Below, one piece after another: positions 57,701 to 64,000 of a stretch of 64,000 bases of DNA. The notes beneath the pieces were generated by a model that did no database searches, had not been told where the DNA came from, and saw only the letters and a list, made by a program, of their open reading frames with translations. Origin of the DNA: Cladorrhinum sp. PSN259 (Eukaryota > Ascomycota > Sordariomycetes > Sordariales > Podosporaceae); assembly GCA_033725935.1 (NCBI GenBank), contig MU867061.1, positions 930,001 through 994,000 on the forward strand, written 5' to 3'. The first letter of the stretch is position 1, and every line of letters begins with the position of its first letter. The translations under genes and the position numbers were made by a program.

Positions 57701-58351
57701 GTCAAGTCGGATTCTTTTATTTATTTTTGTCACACGAAGAGTGCGTATAAAAAATTGCCTGTGCCACCGTTTAATACCCATTCTTACCTAATAACGCCGA
57801 GGGCACGGTTTGCTAAGTGATGATGAAGTACTGTTTGATCAGTGAATAAACCCCCCTTTCCTTCCTCAAAGGACAGCAAAGGGGAGAGCTACATATCAAC
57901 AAGCAATGACAACCAGTAAAGAAGATCACAACAGAACCAGAGTAAATAGGATAGGTGAAATAAGAGAGAACCAGATAGTGCCAGAAATCATGGAAAATAA
58001 AAAATCTTTTCATTTCAAAACGCAAGAACAAACACAGTTGGCAGATTATCCAAAGAATGACTGATACTACTCTCAAACGTATACCGAGTATGTACATTGA
58101 ATACTTGAGCAAATTTTTTGTTTCCCAGACACGCTTGATAAACCAAAAGAAAATAAAACAAAAGTCCATACAGCGCCAGAAAACAGGAAAAAGCAAAAGA
58201 TACCGAAAAAGACAGTCCCATTCATTCCAGATAGATCCCTTCCAATCTGTCTCACGTATCCGCCAAATCAGCACTTCGAGATTTTAAACCCATCCATTTT
58301 TTGGTCTTGTTGATTATTGCTTCTCACCCATTTACCAACTCTATGCTCACT
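54745..58351. other. Intergenic region of 3.6 kb
   Basis: Upstream region of the wall-protein gene and 3' flank of the ABC transporter. It has a 12-T run near 57097, a CCGTCAT triple repeat at 57403-57425, and A/T-rich sequence from about 57480 to 58340 that is probably transporter 3' UTR or spacer. No gene is supported. Confidence 0.6.
57403..57425. repeat. (CCGTCAT)3 short tandem repeat
   Basis: Three head-to-tail heptamer copies of CCGTCAT, ending in a partial CC, in an intergenic stretch. Confidence 0.85.
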
Positions 58352-61300
58352 CTATTGCTGGGCCGGCGCCACCACCCTCGGCCCGGCCTTCACAACCCTT
58401 CCCCTATCCATCACAATCTCAAAATCAGCATCAGCAACGGCCTCAACCCGATGAGCAATGGTAATCACCGTGCTCTGCTTCAGTTCGTCTCTCAACAACC
58501 TGTGAATCTTGGCGGCAGTCTCATGATCAATCGACGCCGTCGCTTCATCCATGACCACCACCGGACTCTGTCTCAAGATCGCTCTGGCCAGTCCCACCAG
58601 CTGTCTCTGACCCTGAGAAAGATTTCTCCCGCCGCCTCCAATATCCGTGAGCAACGTAAACTCTCCTTGACCTTCACCAAAGACGTGCTTTAGTATGGTC
58701 TCGCACTCCGCGTCAGTTTTCTTCTTTAAGGGATCAAGGTTATCCCTCAAGGTACCGGCAAAGAGGACCGGGTCCTGAGCAACGTAGGTGATGCTTCGCC
58801 GCAGCGCATGCTTATTTACCGTTGCGAGATCAACAGGGCCGATGTAAATAGCGCCGCCCGTGTCTGCATCCGGCTGAAGAGTGCTCAGCAGACTGTATAC
58901 CAATGTGGTCTTTCCCGACCCTGTCCGTCCGGTGACAGCCACGTTCGAGCCACCTGGAATGGTGAAGGTGACATCCTTCAAGACAGGTTCCAAATGTGGG
59001 GCATATCGAAGTGTTACGTCATCGAAGACGATGTCATCGCCGTAGACTGGCCAGGCAGCAGGTGGGAGTACTGAGCCGTCCGATTCTTTCTCCAGTTTGA
59101 GAAGTTCCACGACGCGCTCCACGCTGACGAATTGCATCTGCAGATTGCCCCAAGTCTGGCACAAAGACTGCGTACAGCGGACAAAGTTAGCCGCCGAGGC
59201 GAGAACGAAGGCAATGTTGCCGCTCGACAAGCCCGAATAAATGGCTGTGAGAGTCAAGGCGAAGGTTGTGACCGCCGAGAGAATGATATAGCGGTATTCC
59301 AACCATGCCTGAACAGACCAGTAAAAGTGATCCATCCTCTGGAATCCATCGACACAGACAATGTTCTGGGCCTGGAAGTGAGGCTGAGCCCGGAAAGCCC
59401 GAATTGTAGTAAGCCCATTGATGAGATTGGTAAAATTGGAAAACATTGGAGAGAGTGACACGGTCTCGAGCCGACGAAGTGACTGAGACGCAGGGAGGTA
59501 AATGCTGAATGCGTACACAAAGAGCGCCGACATGCAAATGCTGATGATGAGAAAAGGGGGCGTGATTGTAGCAATAACGACGATTGAAGACACCCAGCCC
59601 AGTCCCTCCCAGGCTACGTTCATGATCAAAGGCGCGATTCCGCCATCAATTCTCTCCATGTCGCTCGTCAAGCGGTTCATGAGTCGCCCCACGGGCGTAA
59701 TGTCATAAAAACGAAAGGTCGCGTTGGCCACACGTGTGATCGCCCGACTGAAAATGTTCCTGCCAGTTGTGTAGGTGATGATGATAGTCATAATATCTGA
59801 GCTGAGCATCGCAAAGAACTGAAAGAGTGAAAATGCAGTGAACCCAAGAAGCCAAGGCTTAACATTCTCATCCGGACGAGGGAGGTGCTGTCCCAGCCAG
59901 CCCTCGCCGATGGTCCTGTTAGCCATGGAGACTTGAAAGATGTGCTGCGAAACAACGCTGCGTTCCATGCCCCGTGCATCAGAGCCGAATCCGAGAGTAT
60001 GGATACTATGAAGGACAGCCGGCTTCTCCCCGTACGCGTTGCCCCATTCCTTGATGAACCAGAAGAAGGCAATTTTCGCAAGCCGGTAACTCACGAAACA
60101 GGCAATGACAGCCATCCACCAATGGAGCTTGCCAGCTTTGATAAATCGCCAATACACACTAAGCATAATTCCACCATGAGCACGATACTCTTCCTCAATC
60201 ATGTGATCTGGCTTCGCGTTTTGGCTTTCTTCATTGCTTGCGGTATTGGATTCTTCCTGTGGCGCAACGATAGCAGCCAGGTGCTTTAACCTTTCGTTAT
60301 TCTCCAATTCCCCGAGGCTGAACGTCTCTACCCGGCCATGCTCACCAACCTCAATGACTTGGTAAGCATATGGCTTGACAATATCCACGCGGTGTGTAAC
60401 AAAGACCACTAGCCGGCCGGCCATCAAGGAAGAATTTTTATTCGAAAAAAGTTTTTGCATGACGCTTGTTGCAGTATGGTGGTCCAGGGCTGCAATAGGA
60501 TCATCCAGCAGCAGAATGCGGGCACGGCTGTAGATGGCTCTGGCCAGAGCCACACGGGCTTTCTGACCGCCCGACAACCCAACCCCGTTCTCCCCAACCA
60601 TGGTAAGGTCTCTTGACCGGAAGAGGCTGAAGTCCTCCCGCAGGCAGCAGGCATCAATGACTTGTTCGTAACGGCTGCTGTCATAACCAGCCGAGAAGAG
60701 AATATTTTCGCGGATCGACATGCTTTGCAACCAAGTTGTCTGAGTACAGTATGCAAAATCCTCATGGGGTGCCGTCTTGTCGCCGCCGTGCTGGTCAAGC
60801 TCGCCCAGAATAGACTCCAAGAAGGCGGTCTTACCGATACCGACCTTGCCGCAAACCATGGTCAAGCCTGGTTGGCAAGAGAAGGCTACGTTCTTTAGTA
60901 CTTCTTTTGTAGATTCGGGCCACGAGAATGAAGAGTTGGTCATTGAAATTTCCAACTTTCCTGGAGGCCCATCCTGATCATCTCCCTCTACCCATGCCTT
61001 CCAGTCTTCATCTTCCTTGTCTGGCTCGAGCATGAACGCTTCGACTCTCTGCATGGAGATCCTTGCGTTGATTAACGTGCTGACCAGACCAGGGAGTGAT
61101 GTCAAGCTGCTTTGGAGCATCTCAAAGAGACTCAGTGCCGGGAAGGCAATATCAACCGTCAAGGGCTTCCGTGAGATCATGGTATATGCGAAAAATGCCG
61201 CGACTGGGAAAAGAAACGAACCCAACATGGTGACGTTTCTGATAGCAATGGTCAGTAGCCCAGTTGTAACCCTCTTCATCAGCTCCGCCTCTCGCGTCTT

Positions 61301-63172
61301 CAAAATACGGGCCAGCCAGGTGCCTTGCCAGTCATACCACCGAAGGTGTCGAATGTGCTCAACAAATTGGTTGGTCTCTTCTTGCTTCTGGTCGGATGTC
61401 TTTCGGCGATCGACTTCCCGACGCAGCAGCGACTTTATGATGAAAGAGTTGATAAACATGGAGACCAGGAGAATACAGACACCAGAAAGCGCCGCTGGGC
61501 CCAGGATGTGCCAGATCAGAATAACAGAAATGATAAATGTTAAAGGTTTGGTTGTGATATCTGCAACATCCCAGAAGCGTTGGGAGATGATATATATGTC
61601 GCTTTGAAAGAGATTGAGAATCTTACCAGTCGATGATGGCGCATTGCCATCTTCTCCAGATTCTGCTTTGGGATGATGAGAGTGCGGTCTGAGAATGCGA
61701 TAGCCTCGATGAAGCCAAGTACACAGGCGCTCAAACCTGGTAGGTATTGGTTTGTCTTCCTCGGGCCTGTCGCTCGCCTGTGACCCGCTATCCGTGACTG
61801 TTGTGGTAGTGGAGATATTTTCAGAACTGGTATCACCCTGGTCACTAGTTGGTTTCAGAGCCGTATGGTGATGAGGGGAGGTGAAAGCTTTTCGGCGAAG
61901 GGTTTTCTCATATGTCATAGTAAACAATTCCCCACGACAGCGCTCGTAAGCACGCCGGCCGAACCACAGGTAGAACACTTCCACCTGAGCCCTTGCCAGT
62001 CTTGCAACAAAGGTGATTGCTGCGTAGGTGACGGCAATCCTGTCATTTGTCGTGTTCGAAGTGAGTGCCCCAAGTAGCTGTTTGAGAAGGATGGGATCCG
62101 CCAGGTCAAGTGACATCTTGATGAACCCCAAGCCATTAAGGAGCACCAGATCGAGACCATTTGCCTTCAATAAGCGGCCCAAGACAGTTCCCTTGAGTTC
62201 TCGAAATTGCGTGTGTAATCTGCCGTGCTGGTTTTCTGCAGGAAGGAGCCACACATCTTCCGCGTTAAGCTGCCTCTGAGATGCTAGCTTCAGCAGCCGC
62301 CATATCCAGGACACCGTCATCCATTGCCACAGTGTGATAACGTCTTCGGGGCTGCTGACGTTTGAGTTCGGTTGAGTACCTGGCTTTCCAATTCTGATGT
62401 TGTCCAAATGAGGGTCTCTCAGGGGCATTCCAAGAATGACAGCTACGGACAGGGACGGAAACAGGACGCCGCCCACCCAAGCCACAGGCTGTGACCATTC
62501 ATTTCTGGAAATCTTGGGGACGAGCAGATAAAGCGCGAGGTTGACTAAGGCTGTCGTCCCTTGGATAAGTAGGATCGAATATGGAGCAGTCTGTGGACGT
62601 TCTAGGACGAGAACAAGACCGGAGACGACCTGCAAACATGTCAGACAGGGCTTCTAAGACGCCATATTGTTTCTTCGTGGGCAGTTTTCCTACTTACGCT
62701 TGGTATCAAGGGGGTCAAGAATACTTGAGTCATGTTTGACCAGATGGAGGCGCCCAGAGCACCCACCGCAATGGAACATGAACAAAGCAACAGGAGCGAC
62801 ATGACCCAGATAGACCATGCCTTCCTGGGCGCCCTCATCGACCCTCCAACCTCTTGGTCTCCATCCGAGACAGGCTTTTCGAGCTCTTCAGGCGCGAATC
62901 TGCGGAGCCAGACAGGCCGGTGACGATCCAACAACGGTAGAACCCCGTATCGAAGGGTGACTGTCAGGAGTGCCATCCATAGCGGGACGTGGCCGATAAC
63001 GCCGAGGCATTCAGGTCCGAAGGTGGCCAATGATGGGATCTAATCACTAGTGTCAGGCCTATATGATGTGTTTGGTAAAGTTGGTGTAACCGACCCAGAT
63101 GTTGCGGCAGCAGCTATAGCAAGGCCACAGACGGTCCCACCACCAGGTGGGATCGTCAAAGCGAAGTGCCAT
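58352..63172 (-). CDS. ABCC (MRP)-type ABC transporter
   Basis: Three exons (63172-63095, 63039-62698, 62629-58352) encode 1565 aa. An N-terminal set of helices (TMD0-like, beginning near LWMALLTVTLRYGVLPLL) precedes two membrane-domain plus nucleotide-binding-domain halves. NBD1 has Walker A GKVGIGKT (about 733-740), the signature LSGGQ (about 824) and Walker B ILLLDDPIAALD. Asp replaces the usual catalytic Glu, the asymmetric site typical of ABCC proteins. NBD2 has Walker A GRTGSGKT (about 1373), the signature NLSQGQ (about 1476) and Walker B VVVMDEATASID with the Glu intact. Such proteins export glutathione conjugates, drugs or secondary metabolites at the plasma or vacuolar membrane; the substrate is unknown. 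No biosynthetic cluster genes adjoin it. The exon 1 donor GTCGGT is weak, so the extreme N-terminus is less certain. Confidence 0.93.
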
Positions 63173-64000
63173 GATGGTGTATATCGACAGATCGCCTGAT
63201 GTTTCCTCCACAATTCTCCCGTGCTCAATTAATAAAGTTGAGAAGACATGAGGTGCAGAAGAAAGATGATGGAAAGTGAGATGGGGATAAAAGAGTGAAG
63301 ATAATAATACGAAATTTTCTTTTTCTAGGGGGGGAATTAGCTGCGGAAAGCTGTATAATCGAAAACAGGTGGTATCATGAGGCGTCCCGTTGTCGATCCG
63401 ACTTGGGCAAAAGTGCAGTAACCGGAATGAAAGTTGTACAGGTCCAAAGCTGCAGGTGGGTGCGGTAGAAGTAAGTGCAGCAGCAAGGGATTGATGGATG
63501 TGACGCCCTGAGGTGCGGGGGATAGATTTACACGTGTGGGGTTACCCAAAAACCATCCAATCTCGGAGCACCAAACAATGGAAGGCGTGTAAAATGCAGT
63601 GAAACTTGACCTGGACGTCTTGCAGGAGATGTGCTGCAAGTCGCGAAAAGCTTCCTGCTTGGAGTTTGAGAAGAAATATGGCGGTGTCGGGTACGGGGAG
63701 GATACCCGGTGCCATCGAGTTGTATCCCCGCGGGAACCCCCACCGATCCGTGAATCGGTCACTGCCGGCCGCCACCTTCAGGCAGGTTCCCGCTAAGAAG
63801 GCCGCTACCTACCTAGCCGCAGCCACACACTATTTTTGTGGTTTTGTGCCGTGCGAGGATGGGGGCACAAGTCCTCTGGGAAACCGTGACAAAACAAGAC
63901 AGGCAACACAAATACGGATATTTGGGATATCGGAGCCGTATGTCTCAAAGTCATCCGTGGAGATTGTCAGTACACTAAACGGCTTGCAGGAGGGAATTAT
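63173..64000. other. Upstream region of the ABC transporter
   Basis: The presumed promoter and leader of the minus-strand transporter gene. A 141-aa frame at 63337-63762 lacks domain support and is not called. The window ends within this spacer. Confidence 0.6.

Noticed and set aside
63337..63762. 141-codon minus-strand frame upstream of the ABC transporter
   Set aside because: No domain and a promoter position; may be leader sequence.
1..64000. CRISPR arrays, 5S rRNA genes, transposons or repeat-induced mutated blocks
   Set aside because: I looked for spaced direct repeats, 5S-like motifs, transposase or reverse-transcriptase motifs and long TA-rich degenerate tracts. None was seen by eye; a computed search could still reveal short remnants.

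Overview
The window is nuclear DNA from a filamentous ascomycete (Pezizomycotina), most likely a sordariomycete of the Neurospora/Sordaria type. The reasons are short introns (about 50-110 nt) with GTRNGT donors, CTRAC-like branch points and CAG/TAG acceptors, long T/C-rich intergenic stretches, a eukaryotic initiator tRNA-Met, and fungal-only gene families. Species assignment is inference. I found no operons, CRISPR arrays, rRNA genes or recognisable transposons. The exon joins given are my own reading of splice signals and reading frame.

Layout. 1-7.1 kb shows no convincing gene. 7.1-11.5 kb (minus strand) holds a Met/Gln-rich repeat protein of unclear 5' end, the chromatin-remodelling subunit Rsc7, and a single-pass membrane protein. 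13.2-22.0 kb (minus) holds a four-helix membrane protein with an acidic tail, an ASNSD1-type asparagine synthetase-like protein, the initiator tRNA-Met, and the Rab5 exchange factor Vps9. 23.3-27.5 kb is an accessory-looking patch: a secreted/anchored Cys-containing protein, a degenerate tRNA-like element, a fungal-specific membrane gene interrupted by an in-frame TGA, and a small secreted ORF that appears frameshifted.

29.9-39.6 kb is core metabolism and signalling: the C2/AGC kinase Sch9, glucose-6-phosphate isomerase, and the convergent RNA polymerase II degradation factor Def1. 41.5-54.7 kb holds a conserved fungal protein of unknown function, a kelch-repeat membrane protein, a DUF4291 protein, Dap1 (cytochrome b5-like heme protein), a Gln-rich small protein, and a GPI-type Thr-rich cell-wall protein with 27-bp repeats. 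58.3-63.2 kb is one large ABCC-type ABC transporter.

Functional themes are nutrient signalling and carbon metabolism (Sch9, Gpi), transcription and chromatin (Rsc7, Def1), endosomal traffic (Vps9), sterol/heme biology (Dap1), cell surface (wall protein, kelch protein) and efflux (ABC transporter). The most unusual items are the nonsense-interrupted gene at 24990-26630, the possibly frameshifted secreted peptide at 27206-27513, stopless 60-nt introns in DEF1, alternative N-termini in RSC7 and the DUF4291 gene, an open frame without an obvious start next to RSC7, and two candidate short spliced genes at 46.6-47.5 kb.
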